From contig ARYC01001200.1 in assembly GCA_000711775.1 (NCBI GenBank), positions 42,322 to 106,321 on the forward strand: 64,000 bases of DNA. Reading direction: 5' to 3'. Below, piece by piece: positions 1 to 11,259 of the stretch. The notes beneath the pieces are model-generated. The model saw only the letters and a program-made list of their open reading frames with translations. It did not search any database and was not told the DNA's origin. The position numbers and the translations under genes are program-made. The stretch comes from Oxytricha trifallax. Its lineage: Eukaryota > Ciliophora > Spirotrichea > Sporadotrichida > Oxytrichidae. The stretch's first letter is position 1. Every line of letters begins with the position of its first letter.

Positions 1-589
1 AATAGAAAATCGATATATAAATATTAAATTAATTAAGTAAAACTGAAAGCCTATAGATTCTGACACAAAAGGTGCCCGTGTATTCACAATTAATGTCATT
101 ACAAAAAATATATTAAAACTTATGAGAGGCGAAAGTAAAAGACGCAGAACTCACAGCGGAACAGAGAGAACTGGTTAAGTAAGACAATATATCAGTTTTA
201 GATTTTTATTTCTTGCAATAAGTTTTAATTTAATCGATATTAATATTGTTATATTCAGCTATTTTTCATTTTTTTATCTTTATTTACTAAATCAGGAGTT
301 TTAAACTTTTAATCAAACCCCTAATTAGAATTATTAAATGATTAAATCTTAGAGATTATATAAATAATCTTGATTTTTTGCAGTCGAGTTTCCGAACCAA
401 GTGTCTCCAAAAAACTAAGCTCATTTAATAGCTCGTAGAGTTCTTAAAAGACGCTCTACTGCCGGATTTCTTATATTACATCTTGGCAATTTTAGATGTG
501 ATTTAGTTTTTGCCTATGATAAAATATATAAATTTAATTTATAATTAATAAATCCTTTCATATATTCCCATAAAACTTAATATAATCAG
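1..589. other. AT-rich stretch, no gene supported
   Basis: No convincing reading frame, RNA gene or repeat seen. It ends where coding-like sequence begins at about 590. Confidence 0.4.
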
Positions 590-805
590 ACTTCCTCCAA
601 ACTCATATTTCTCAGGGTGTCAATCAATGAATATGTGAAATGCTCCATTGAAACACATAATGCTGCGCCTAACAAAATTCACGGCTATCTCTTTGCTCTT
701 GCTGATATTCAAGCAAAATGTCATTCAGTTGTAAACGAGTTCAACGCAGAAGTCCTCTAGTTTGTTTACCTCGTCATGAATCATCAATTGCTTTCTTACT
801 AGTGA
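590..805 (+). CDS. Coding-like fragment, unknown protein
   Basis: With TAA/TAG read as Gln this frame is open for about 71 codons and ends at TGA 803-805. The composition is protein-like (for example the piece NKIHGYLFALADIQAKCHSV), unlike the surrounding AT-rich DNA. No start codon or domain was recognised, so it is best viewed as one germline gene segment (MDS) or a remnant of a MIC-limited gene. It could belong with the segments at 1059-1148 and 1290-1785, which lie on the same strand, but no shared junction was found. Confidence 0.4.
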
Positions 806-1058
806 GTTGCTTGTGATCAGTATAAGTTACTGGGGTTTGGTCCTTTTATAAGAGTCTGGCTTCACTATAGAGTTTGATTAGTTGAAAACCTCCTATGCTG
901 TGCAAAGAAGATGGAACATTTATGATATATTTTTTAGAAAAAGGAGAATTATAACAATAATATTAACAATAGTAGAAATGTGTAATCATAATGTGCAGTG
1001 CCAATCACAAGTAATGTAAGTTACAAAAAATATATCTGCAATTATTTTTCTTTATAGG

Positions 1059-1148
1059 TTGAACCTGGTTAGAGCTGCGGTAGCGCTTGACGATGACTTC
1101 ACAAGAGGCTGCAAAGAAGAGGTAACTGAAGCATAATAACTAATCTGA
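1059..1148 (+). CDS. Short coding-like fragment
   Basis: About 29 codons, including LVRAAVALDDDFTRGCKEE, ending at TGA 1146-1148. It is more GC-rich than its flanks and is directly preceded by TTTATAG, which could be an intron or IES border. Probably a piece of the same broken gene as its neighbours; identity unknown. Confidence 0.35.
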
Positions 1149-1289
1149 ATACGACGAAGTTCAATGCATTGGTAGAGATGAAACTGATTTTTATGATTTT
1201 CATTTTCTATTGCTATTATTACAAATCATATTATTGTTAAACAAATTGTTATAGTTTTCTATTTTCCAAAAAATATATCATAATTCTTC

Positions 1290-1785
1290 CGCTAAGAGGC
1301 ATAACTCGATAAGAGCTAGTAGAGACACTGCTGTAAACTGTGATGACATCATAAATGTACTCCTAATCGAGCCAGAGATTTCCTCTGGTTCTGATGCTAA
1401 TTCATTTTAGCAAATTCTTTAACTGAAAAATTTATGGAGAGTAGCTATAGACGATAATCCTGCTAAGGATCAAGCTTGTCATCTTGAGCTGTTACAGAGG
1501 AAAATGTTTTAGGTACCCCTTGAAGTTATAATTGTTTACTTCTTTCGCAATTGTTGTCAATTAGCTTGCTGCATAAAAGCCGAATAGTTTTAGTAAGAGG
1601 CAATTTAAGCAGAGTTTATTCTTTTATTTTTAGTGAGTCTTAAATTTTCACTACTTTATAAGAGGTACTTGTTATATTCAGTAATGCTCATCATCTCATT
1701 GTTGAGATGTCTTTGTATCTGGGGACTAGAGAGTTTTTCTCTTCTAGGTCAAGTATTCTTTATAACTGTAAATTGCAGGAAGTGA
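1290..1785 (+). CDS. Open coding segment, unknown, possibly membrane-associated
   Basis: Open for about 165 codons with TAA/TAG as Gln and closed by TGA at 1783-1785. The first third is soluble-looking, with an acidic stretch (NVLLIEPEISSGSDANSF). The last two thirds are rich in Leu/Ile/Phe/Val with Cys residues (YFFRNCCQLACC, LLYSVMLIISLLRCL) and could form two or three membrane segments. No initiator Met is clear and no family was recognised. The length without TGA in AT-rich DNA and the biased composition favour real coding sequence, perhaps an MDS. Confidence 0.45.
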
Positions 1786-2271
1786 AACATCAATTATATA
1801 TAATATGACAAATTTAAGTTATTAATTATTCTTTTAACATTAAAAAATACTTATTATACGAATCAAAATTGGAAATCTCTCAAATATTATTTCATCTTCA
1901 TGATCATAGTCATCATCAATATCATTAAATACTTTTCAGTCCTCTTTCTGTGTTGTCTTGCGAAGCTCAAATCATCTGTAGGGCAAATAAAAATAAAGAT
2001 ATTCTTTTGTAACTTAAATCTTAAGTTAGTGCTGTACTTCCACCTGCAATCTTTAAGAATACTATTTAGAATATATAAATTTTTATTAGATTTATCAATT
2101 TCCTATTATATATTATGATGGAAATCAGTTTTTAGCATTAGATTTTGCATTATTCGTATTGAAGAAATTGATTGATATCATAACAATTAAGAGTATTTCG
2201 TTCATTCTCATCTCTCTGCAAGCATGTTTCACTTTATCTTGGTACTTTTATTATCTCCAGCAGGTCGCTGA

Positions 2272-2781
2272 TCTGCCTATGAATGTTTGAAGACAAACAG
2301 AACACTGATGAGGAAGCACACTCGGAATCAGTACATTCTTGGCCCACATTCACTGAAGGTGTCCACTCCATCTGACCGTTATGTCCAGGTCTTAATGGCT
2401 CATCATTTAATTTCTCGCTTATTCCTTTAGTGGCTTTTGCTTTTTAGAATTATATAAGGTTCCCACTTTCGTCTATGGGAGCTTCCATCGCAAGATGAAG
2501 AGTTCTCTCAAGCATTTGTCTCATCCATTGTATTATCATAATGATTCTCTTTAATAGCCTGATGAGTTGTTACTGAAGGTGAGAATCTTGAAAGAGACGC
2601 AGAGTGATATTCTCCTCTCAACTATTTCTATCTACGTAATGCCTGTGAAAAAGATGGTTTCGACAACTTCGTAAATCTCTCTATGAGACATTCATTTAAC
2701 TGTTATGTAATCTAAAATAAATTGAAGTCTAAACTCGAAGGTGTCGATCTAAATGAAGATCATTGGGGAAGAACAGCATGA
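2272..2781 (+). pseudogene. Broken or multi-frame coding region, unknown
   Basis: Three overlapping open stretches on the same strand use different frames: 2272-2544, 2495-2686 and 2608-2781, each ended by TGA. All look protein-like (for example LKVRILKETQSDILLSTISI and NYFYLRNACEKDGFDNFV). Successive frame changes over 500 bp suggest a gene with frameshifts, or germline segments whose true joins (pointers) cannot be seen here. Product unknown. Confidence 0.4.
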
Positions 2782-3717
2782 ATTTGGAGGTGAAATATCT
2801 TGAGATTAAGCTGCTTGATTTCGTATGGGAGGATTTTGATGATGTTCCTAATTTTATTATTCTCGGGCTCAGCATCTTAGTAATAATTTAAACTATAGGC
2901 ATAGTATAATTAAATTTAATAAAATCTCTCTTTAAAAGATATTCGATTATGATTTGTGAAGACACCCTTATATTTATATAAGTACTACTTTGATTAATCA
3001 TAAAGCTACGAAAGTTTCTATAATAATTAAAACATTATATTTATTAATATTCAGATTCTTAATTAATTCTAAAATTACTCTTTATTTTCTAATTTTTTTT
3101 CATTTAAAAATGTTATAATATTAAAAATAAATAGCATAATAAAACTATTTTTAGAAATCATAGTTTTTTTCAATTTTATAATATCATGCTCTTGTTCATA
3201 AATTTAAAATATATCTTCCGATTTATTGTTTTAAAGTCATTAAAAATTGTGAAATTTTAATTATTCATAGTTTATCAAAACATATCCAAATGTAAAAAAT
3301 GTTGAATCCAAACCTTCATCATTTGAGGTGAGTAAATATGAAAGTAAATAAGCAAGAAATAGCTTGCTTGTACTTAACAAGTTAATATAGTATGTCTTAA
3401 GCAATTTAAAATATGAAATCAACTTTTAAATTCTTGATTATTGCCTAATTTAATATCAAGTTTTTTAAATGTAAATTACTCATAATATAAAAAGTTTGTT
3501 CCTCAAGTGAATCATTAGAGATGCTTCTGAAAAGTCAGATTAATTCTTATTCTCATATATATTTATATTACTACCATTCATACATTTAATTTAAAATTAA
3601 TAAAATTCTACAATTATATATGCAACAATTAAGTCTAGTATTATTAGTAAACTTAAAGAACTACTGAATGAGAATAATAGATATGCAATGATCTTTCCAA
3701 GTGCTTGTTGATGGTGA
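2782..3717. other. AT-rich DNA, nothing recognised
   Basis: A very AT-rich stretch with no supported gene or clear repeat. A weak open frame (MNLEVKYLEIKLLDFVWEDF) starts at about 2778 and fades into AT-rich sequence. Confidence 0.4.
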
Positions 3718-3930
3718 TCAAATTATCAAGCTTATCTCAGTCCTCAATTATCTTGCTCCTCTAGCTGATTTAATCTAGATGATTTTATCTCCAACAAACA
3801 TTTTGACTGCACTTGCTATCTGGTGAACTGCCCTTATCAAGACAGTACTTGTAGCATTTAGATAGTTCTTTGCAGTTTAAGTCTCTCCCTTCAAGTTTGC
3901 TTCCTTCAACTCAGTCTTAACGCCTTACTG
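3718..3930 (-). CDS. Coding-like fragment, unknown, polar/helical
   Basis: The reverse strand is open for about 70 codons and ends at TGA (complement of 3718-3720). The sequence is Lys/Glu/Ala-rich (GVKTELKEANLKGETQTAKN, then LIRAVHQIASAVKMFVGDKI) and probably alpha-helical. No start codon is evident and no family was recognised. Sharp AT-rich flanks on both sides fit a single germline segment of a split gene. Confidence 0.4.
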
Positions 3931-4440
3931 ATAAGTAAGATATTATTTGTTTTAAGTTGATGAAATGAAAAAGTTTATGCTTAGGAAGATATAATCGAGG
4001 TGTGTTTTAAAATAAATTTGTTGCAAACTAACTATACATATATAATCTTAAAAATGTTAACGTAAGTAAATACTTTAAATGGATGGCCAGTTCTTGGTAA
4101 GACAATAAGATATACAATTAAGTTTTTAAATAAGAGCTCTACAGTTGAATTTGAATGGCTTTATAGGATAAGATTTATAAAAGATGTTATAAATGTTAGA
4201 ATCGTAGGTAGTTAAAATTAAAATTTATTTTTATTAAATTCATAATTATTATAAAAATCTAGGTTCCTTTTTTTTATTTAAGTATAGCTAATACTACTAC
4301 TACTTCAAGGGGGGAGTAATAAATTAAAAAGCAACATGTTAATTTAAGAATTCTTAAATAATATTATTATAACTTTAGGTCTAATTAAATTTTATTTCGC
4401 TCACATATACCCTTTAAATATGCTTATGGAAGATTAAAAG

Positions 4441-4912
4441 ATGCAAACTGTCAAGAAAAGCAGCTTCTCCTCTGTACATGAGGTGTCTCCTGTGACCTTG
4501 GTGCCTCTCCTTCTAGCCTAAAAGCATACTTTTCGAGCCCTACCCCTCTACATATACAATGGCTGTCACTTGGTTATAAACTTTGCCTCCTTTGTAAGTG
4601 CAACTGTCTCTTTGGGAAACTAAGGGAAAAGTTCAAAACTTTACGATAATTATGGGCGAAAGCAACACAAGCCAACTGCTTAATTCGAGGGCCTTCTTAT
4701 TGGATGCTGAAAACAGCAAGAAAGTAGGGTTTGACAACAGTAAAGCACTTCAATAAACAACTTTCAAACCTCGTAATCAACCTATGATTGCTGACATGAC
4801 AATTTAAACAATAGGCCTGCAATCAAAAGATATTTGTTGGCTAATGGCAATGATGCTGATAAATAACAGGTTTTATAAACTGAATAATCTCAATCGTTTA
4901 AGTATATTATGA
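4441..4912 (+). CDS. Two overlapping coding-like frames, unknown
   Basis: Frame one begins ATG 4441 (MQTVKKSSFSSVHEVSPVTL) and runs 89 codons to TGA 4708-4710, with a hydrophobic middle. Frame two begins ATG 4652 (MGESNTSQLLNSRAFLLDAE) and runs to TGA 4910-4912; it is polar. Only one may be real, or they may be consecutive segments joined differently in the macronucleus. Neither was recognised. Confidence 0.35.
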
Positions 4913-5533
4913 ATAGCTCTTTTATCTTACAGATTATTATGTGCTAATATATGTATGGGTCTACTATACCAAAATTAATATCAATCTAAAACCTTAAAGC
5001 ATGAGAAGTGTAATTAAAACATTTATGGGGATATTTTTTCGATGATTATTGCATTTATCATGATACTAGTTTAAATGACCTATACTATATATGACGTGCT
5101 TATTCACGGTATTCAAAGAATTTAACCACACACATTCATTCCTTACCTTTTAATTACTAATAAAGATTTTTCACTCAATACTTCTCTTTCCCTCATTTAT
5201 TATTCAGCATAGTCTTTCAATTATGAATATTGCTGTTTCTTAGTGGCTACTTTAAATTAATGATGAAATGTCAAATTAAGTTTGCAAAATTATAAATAAT
5301 CCAGCTTAAAGAGACATTTACTAAGGGGATAAGTAGTGCTATTTAATGCATGCAAGTAATTCCACTTTTTACTATGATAATATACTTAAGACTAAAGACA
5401 GTTAGATAAAACCCCAAGTCAGTTATTTACAAGATTTGGGTGACGTATTAAATTAATTAATAGTGAAATATAATAATAATTGATTTGGTAGCTTTAGACT
5501 TAGAGTGTAATGTATAGTAGAGTATAGTAGTCT
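4913..5533. other. AT-rich DNA before microsatellite
   Basis: No supported gene or RNA. The stretch leads into the TAG repeat. Confidence 0.35.

Positions 5534-5597
<64 letters not shown>
5534..5597. repeat. (TAG)n microsatellite
   Basis: About 21 uninterrupted copies of a TAG/GTA/AGT triplet. With TAG coding Gln, one frame would read as poly-Gln, but nothing around it supports translation. Confidence 0.95.
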
Positions 5598-5689
5598 AGG
5601 CTATTCTACTAAAGCTAAAAAAAATGACGAGATTCGGAATTTAATTATTATAAACTGCTACCCCTCTATAATTATACTTAAGAATCCTT

Positions 5690-7140
5690 AAAAAAGTCAC
5701 AAATCCAACAGATGAACCAACTGCTCCTTGATTCTAACGCCCCGCTCAACCAGCAAGACGACCCATAGTTACTGGAGGACCCATCGGAGGATCTACTGCT
5801 CGATAATCTTGAGTTCGACGACCCCCTGCTCACCAAGACATCTTTCCAACAGCGCCTTAGCAATCTCTTGAGCAACATATAGATATCTAATAGAAGCCGG
5901 GGAGCACTCTGACCAGTGGTTAGCAGTATTCTTGGCTCGCGCACCACGCTCTCTTATTCGACATTAGTGAACGAGACCTTGAATGGGGTTTGTAGTATTG
6001 AGAAGGAAGATGGGGGCCGCCATATTGGATGTTCTCATGATTATTCGACACACCACCAAACCATGGGCGACTTGTTGGATCCTACTTTAGATGCTTCGCC
6101 TCCTCTCACCAGGTAAGCTTAAACAATAGTATTTGATAGCGAGATTTAGGGAAGGAGCACAACGTAACCTATTACCCAAGCTAAGCGATCAGATGGCAGG
6201 TCCCAGCAATTATCTCAAGAACGACTGCTGTCCAGATACCGTTGGCTCAGGCCGCCAAGCCAGTTGGCATCCCGAATATTCATGAGTAGCCAAAGGCACA
6301 AGACTCCCTATCAAAAGCACGAAGCTCTAGTGCATTACGCCTTGTGAAATTTATACTACTCTAGTGCTAAAGTAGCATCAGCATAAACCCTTCAAAATCA
6401 GGATTCTTGGCACCATAGTCTATGACAGTCAAACTGGCCTGTTTGGGGGGCAGCACTCTACAAAGTCTTAAAGCAATACGGATACAACATTCTTTTCACT
6501 GCATGGAGCCGACTTATGAGAGTTCTGAGGGTCGAGTGATTTTGAATATTCCAACTACCTGGCGTCATCAGCAAAAGTATTCCCCTGATATCTTTGTCTG
6601 GTAAACAGCTGCCTGTTCAGTTATTTGTAACTCGCTAGCTCAGGCTGTGCTCTCTCGAGCGAGGTACGATACGACTATGGTGGCTTGCTAAAAACCATCG
6701 AATTCGCCTGCAACAAGCTCACTGTAAAATTCAACAATTTGAAAATCCCAATGTGTAGTTCTCCTGAGCTTGACATTCTGACTGCCTCCCACTAAATAAG
6801 ACCCAATCAAGAATAATGAGACCATGGACAACAACATGAACCGAGCTGCTGATAGAGGCCAGAGCTCCCCTGTTAGTAAGAAAGGAAAGGCAGAGAAGAG
6901 AAAACGTCATGAAAAGATTCACTAAGGACCTGGCCATGCTCATGCAGAGAGCCCCCGACCTCCCCCTCAGTTCCTGCAGAGATTCAAGCCTGCCCTCACC
7001 AAGGACACCGTGGATTCGATGATGAAAGAAGCATCGAAAATCAGACCAAAGGATGTAGAATGCGAAGAGATCAAGGACCTGGACTGGGAGAGGCAAGAGC
7101 AGCTCAAGTCTTAGAGAGAGAGAGATTAGCAAATTTGTGA
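5690..7140 (+). CDS. GC-richer coding-like block with frame breaks, unknown
   Basis: This 1.45-kb block is clearly richer in G+C than its surroundings. The first frame runs from about 5690 to TGA 5909-5911 and is open again to a TGA at about 6345; it starts acidic and Leu-rich (QQMNQLLLDSNAPLNQQDDP). Next come pieces in other frames: about 6330-6515 (KPFKIRILGTIVYDSQTGLF), about 6660-6825 (GLLKTIEFACNKLTVKFNNL) and 6782-7140, rich in Lys/Arg/Glu (SPVSKKGKAEKRKRHEKIHQ). All are on the plus strand and in order. I read it as one gene with several frameshifts or unresolved segment joins. No domain was recognised; low TGA frequency in GC-rich DNA weakens the open-frame argument. Confidence 0.45.
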
Positions 7141-7348
7141 AGTGAGTTATATGATATTAAGTTTCAAGTTATTACATTTTGATTAATTTCTATCGTCTAC
7201 AAAAAATTGTAAATAATAGCATTGGGGTTTTATGAGTATACCAGAACTGAGTATATTGCATACCTAGAAGAAACGAAACCAGTAAGTTACTATAGAAAAA
7301 TTATAACACAAAGACTTCAATTGTTAAGTATTTGCTTATTCAAACTAT

Positions 7349-7492
7349 AACTTTGTGGTGGGTGATCCTCTTGATTGGATCGTGGAACCATTGTTTGTCT
7401 ATTTTCTTGCAATCACGTGGAGATGGCAAATGGTTCATAACTTATTCATGCTACTAAGAAAAGTTTAGGAGTGTGAGACCGTCTAAAGATGA
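7349..7492 (+). CDS. Coding-like fragment with hydrophobic segment, unknown
   Basis: About 47 codons ending at TGA 7490-7492; the piece GDPLDWIVEPLFVYFLAITW looks like a membrane-associated helix. Further protein-like pieces follow at 7600-7700 in another frame. Probably continues the broken gene upstream. Identity unknown. Confidence 0.35.
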
Positions 7493-7979
7493 AAAAGCAG
7501 AAACTTTTACAGAATCTCGTGGGATAACCTGAACCAATAAAACTTTAAAAGACTAATGGTAAGCTTACATTATTTTTGCCTTTGAGAATCTCAATTAAGA
7601 AATAGGAATTGATTTATCTGAGATTTGACAAATGGGTCTTGCAATCTTAGGTCAGAAATATATACAAGCCTTTCTTGCTTAGCCACTTGGTCTGATAGGC
7701 CAGCAAGTTGATTGACTATTAGTCCATTTTTTCATATGTAGATCTATTTTAGTCTATTGACATAGGACATTAATCTAAATGGATAATGAATCTCTAAATT
7801 TGACAATGGTGCCTTTTGGCAGAATCCTTAAGTATTAGAGGAGTTCCATAAGAACATAGTGAAATTCTCTATAGTAATAATGGAATTACATTAGAACTAA
7901 TATGAAAAACTACTACTCTAACAACGTAATTAATTAATAGAACTACTACGAATTTACAAAAACCCCAAAATGATTTTTA

Positions 7980-8580
7980 GGGTAATGACCTCCAGGGAGG
8001 GCGCTAAAAATATTTCTCTATTTTATATAAAATGTTCTAAGAATCATAAAAACATCAAAATCATTAATTATAACTCATTAATTAGCTCTTAAATGGCCTT
8101 TCCAAAAATCTATAGCAACCCTGATCATAGTATCACTTCACATTAGCATCATAAAATGCATAAAATTTTGAAATATTAAATACTAATTTACATTTCATTT
8201 GCTTATTTACTGACATTTTGTTTAGCTTTTAAAATATGTGTAAATATAATAATTGATTGTAACTGAACTTTTAGGTATCATTTATATTTAGTTCTCATTG
8301 TGTTTTAAAAGCTAAACAAAATGTCAGTAAATAAGCAAATGAAATATCAATAAAATCAACATAAAAATAAAATTAGTATTTATTATCTCAAAATTTAATG
8401 CATTTTATGATTTTAATGTGAAGCTATACTATGATCAGGGTTGCTAAAGATTTCTTGTAAAGGATATCGAAGAGCTTATTAATAAATTTTAATTAATGAC
8501 TTTGATGTTTTAATGATCCTTAAAACATTTATATAAAATAGAGAAATATTTCTAGCGGCCTCTCTGGGGAGCTATTACCC
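7980..8580. mobile_element. 600-bp foldback (palindromic) element
   Basis: The two halves form imperfect inverted repeats of roughly 280-300 bp starting GGGTAAT and ending ATTACCC, with matching landmarks in both arms (for example ATATTTCTCTATTTTATATA and CCCTGATCATAGTAT). Only a short spacer lies between the arms, so a single strand would form a long hairpin. The flanks read GATTTTTA (7972-7979) and GATTTTCC (8581-8588), an imperfect 8-bp target duplication. There is no coding capacity, so it is a non-autonomous element. Confidence 0.75.
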
Positions 8581-8804
8581 GATTTTCCAACACGGATTAA
8601 TCATCAAAGCTCAATTTTGCTGAATAAAATTCATAGATTTTACATGATTAGACTCATAGCTATATTCTCATGCGACGAGGCCAACATATATCATGATTTA
8701 GTTGATATACTGAAGCCTAAGTAAACAAAATGAAATATTGTTTAGTGCACATTCATCAAACTCCTTTTTCTTAACTAATAATCAATTTATTTGAAATAAT
8801 CATT

Positions 8805-9784
8805 GAGATAACAATACAACTTACAACAAAATCATCGACCCCACCCAATAGTTGCATCAACTATTAAGAATGATCACTAGATATCTACGGTTATAGGGTT
8901 ATTGGCAATTTTTAGTCTAGCCATTATGTCGTTAAGTTGCCTTGACCATAAGAATTAATTACCAGCTAAGCTTGATATGATTTTTTCTAATGGAGAAATG
9001 ACTTAAATTCATGAGACATACACAGTTTACAAAGAGGCTTTAAGTTTTCCAGAATTACACAATGGGATAGATCACTACATTAGCAATAGTATTAATTCAG
9101 TTCAAAAGCTCGTACAATAGAGAAAAGATTATGAGTTCTAGGGAACATAGATCAAAATAAGAAATTAGAATGTGATGTAACTTTAAAATAAAGGGTGCGA
9201 GGGAAAGTGTATTGCAAACATCTTAGACACTAAATATTATATTGTTAGGCAAATTTTAAGAAAGAAATTGGAATCCCAAAACCTAATGGTCCTGATACAA
9301 CACGTAATAATATCCAGCCTACTCTCTAAAAGAGCAAGATAACTAATTACTGATATGGCTACATAATCTGGGGCCATAATTACGTCTAAAAATATTCAAA
9401 AAGATCTCAAGAATAATTTAGGTTTCGAAGTATCGCATCTTTCAATTTCTTAAGTAAGTCTTGAGCTTCTTAAGCCATAAGGTGCAATAAATTACCCACA
9501 ACCATAATAAGACCGATTCAAAGCTTTCAAAACAACTTACCTCAGCTGAAAGTATTCGTGCTCTGTGTCGAGGGAAAATACTTATCAATATCGATAAGAC
9601 TATTGTTTAAATCACGGACAGTCGTCACTATAGTTGGGCTCCACCAGGAATTACCACCCTTTCAACTTCTGCAAGAAGAATGAGCAAAGTCTCAATTACT
9701 GCCGCGTTCACAGTCATTATTGATAAAATACAAAATATTATGAATATATAAAATCGAAATAGATAATAACTGATTAGAAAGTGA
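8805..9784 (+). pseudogene. Tc1/mariner-like transposase remnant
   Basis: An open frame of about 245 codons runs from about 8805 to TGA near 9547, then coding continues in another frame to TGA 9782-9784. The first part has a helix-turn-helix-like region (GCEGKCIANILDTKYYIVRQ) and a second one resembling the paired DNA-binding domain of Tc1 transposases (LSKRARQLITDMATQSGAII...VSHLSISQVSLELLK). The second frame has KILINIDKTIVQITDSRHYS then WAPPG, matching the first catalytic Asp block of DDE transposases (usually D-E-s...W...G), but with Lys after Asp. The later Asp and Glu blocks were not found in frame. It is broken by a frameshift at about 9540 and lacks clear ends. The family call rests on motif order only. 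Confidence 0.45.
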
Positions 9785-10833
9785 TATTAATAAAACATTA
9801 TTGATTAATATATGGAAAAAAACTAATAAATGCGAAAGAAAATTCCATGTTTACTTTTGAAATACTAACTATAACTCATAGAAAATATTTATAAATTATA
9901 TATTTTTAAGTTTTCCAAAATTGTTCTATTTTAGCGAACAACTATCTTTCTTGATTTATTTATAGTTAATTGATTATGTTTGTTAAATAAGCGCTCATAT
10001 AAAATACACATTTATCTCTAATATATTATGAAAGCACTGGAAGGCATAAGTAAATGCTTAATATTGACTATTATTATCTAAAATAATTCATTGTTAGTAA
10101 GAAAGTCTTTGAAATAAAGAAAAAAAATACTAGAAATTTCAATAATTCTATGTGAAAGAAAGAATGTAGGATAAATTCTTACTTTAAAGGACATCGAAGT
10201 TATAGAAGACAGTGAACCATTTTTAATTTAAGATGATCAAAATTATTTCTGTTTTTATTAATCTCGTATTTAATTATAAATTTCAAAAATTCACCGTCAA
10301 AAATGGGACAACTGATAGTTCAATTTTTACCATTTCCTAATCTTAATGGTAAAGTGTCTGAGCAGAGGTGACACTTGGTGGTACATTTATTGCATCTTAT
10401 TCTTAGAATTATCCCCATACCATAAAGTTTCGTCACATTAGAAACAATAAAATTGATGAACTTGCCAATTCTATTTCTGGTACTTATTAGTTTGATCTTG
10501 CATCAGTGGAACAAGTCTTTCGTTGTATAAAATAGCGAGCTTTGAACGAATCTAAATGCCCGGTGTCTATTTAGTAATTAACTCATGATTGCTAATATAT
10601 TTATAGGATACAGATCCAAAGGTACATGCAGTAGTTGGCGTGGTAGATATATAATGTAAACATGACTTGGCTTGAAGCAGCGATTTAAAGAAAACTGGTA
10701 ACAGCTCTACAACATTTGAGTTTGTTAAACGGGTGATGGAATTCTAAACTATGAGGTATAGAATAATTGATTATTTTGATATTCAATTCAGAGAAATGGA
10801 GATTCCTATATTGGAACTAAATCTATTAGCTGA
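9785..10833. other. Mostly AT-rich, weak coding traces
   Basis: The stretch 9785-10310 is AT-rich with nothing recognised. Between 10320 and 10830 short protein-like pieces appear on the plus strand (for example KKTGNSSTTFEFVKRVMEFQ), too broken to call. They might be the missing C-terminal part of the transposase remnant upstream. Confidence 0.3.
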
Positions 10834-11259
10834 AAAGATGACAGTCTGGGAGATTACATGTCATTGCAGTTTTTGATAATCTATCGAATAGTTCAAATTA
10901 GAAGGGTCTTTAACAGGCATGAGCAAAGATACGTTAGCACTTGGCGGAGAATGACCCAGCACAGGCTAGTGAAGGATAGATTCGAGCAGATTATTGAGGA
11001 AATATAGGAGCAGCTCTTCGGTTTCACACTCAAAATGTTTTAGGAGAACCTCTTCACCCCCCTATCAATTACAGCAAATTTCAAATGCTTTGTCACTAAG
11101 AAGCGAGCCCTTGAGTTTCAAAAGCGCTGCAATAAAGAAGTCAAATTGAATCTAAGCAATTTGGAAAAATAAAATAACACGAGGGAGACACCAGAAGAAT
11201 ACAGGACTAGTTAAATTCAGATTGTCAAAATAATAAAATAAACTATAATGAATGCCTGA
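10834..11259 (+). CDS. Coding segment, unknown, basic/helical C-terminus
   Basis: Open for about 141 codons, ended by TGA 11257-11259. It begins just after an in-frame TGA, so the true upstream join is probably elsewhere. The sequence has a hydrophobic-basic start (MSLQFLIIYRIVQIRRVFNR), then a charged helical region (WRRMTQHRLVKDRFEQIIEE) and a Lys/Asn/Glu-rich tail. Good composition suggests a real germline segment carrying the 3' end of a gene. No family was recognised. Confidence 0.5.

Noticed and set aside
5909..5911. TGA read-through or selenocysteine
   Set aside because: No supporting element or conserved context; TGA is the stop codon throughout the recognisable genes here.
6731..7132. 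Minus-strand 133-codon open frame
   Set aside because: The plus strand is equally open and continues neighbouring plus-strand pieces; the minus frame is probably a shadow, though certainty is limited because no homolog was recognised.
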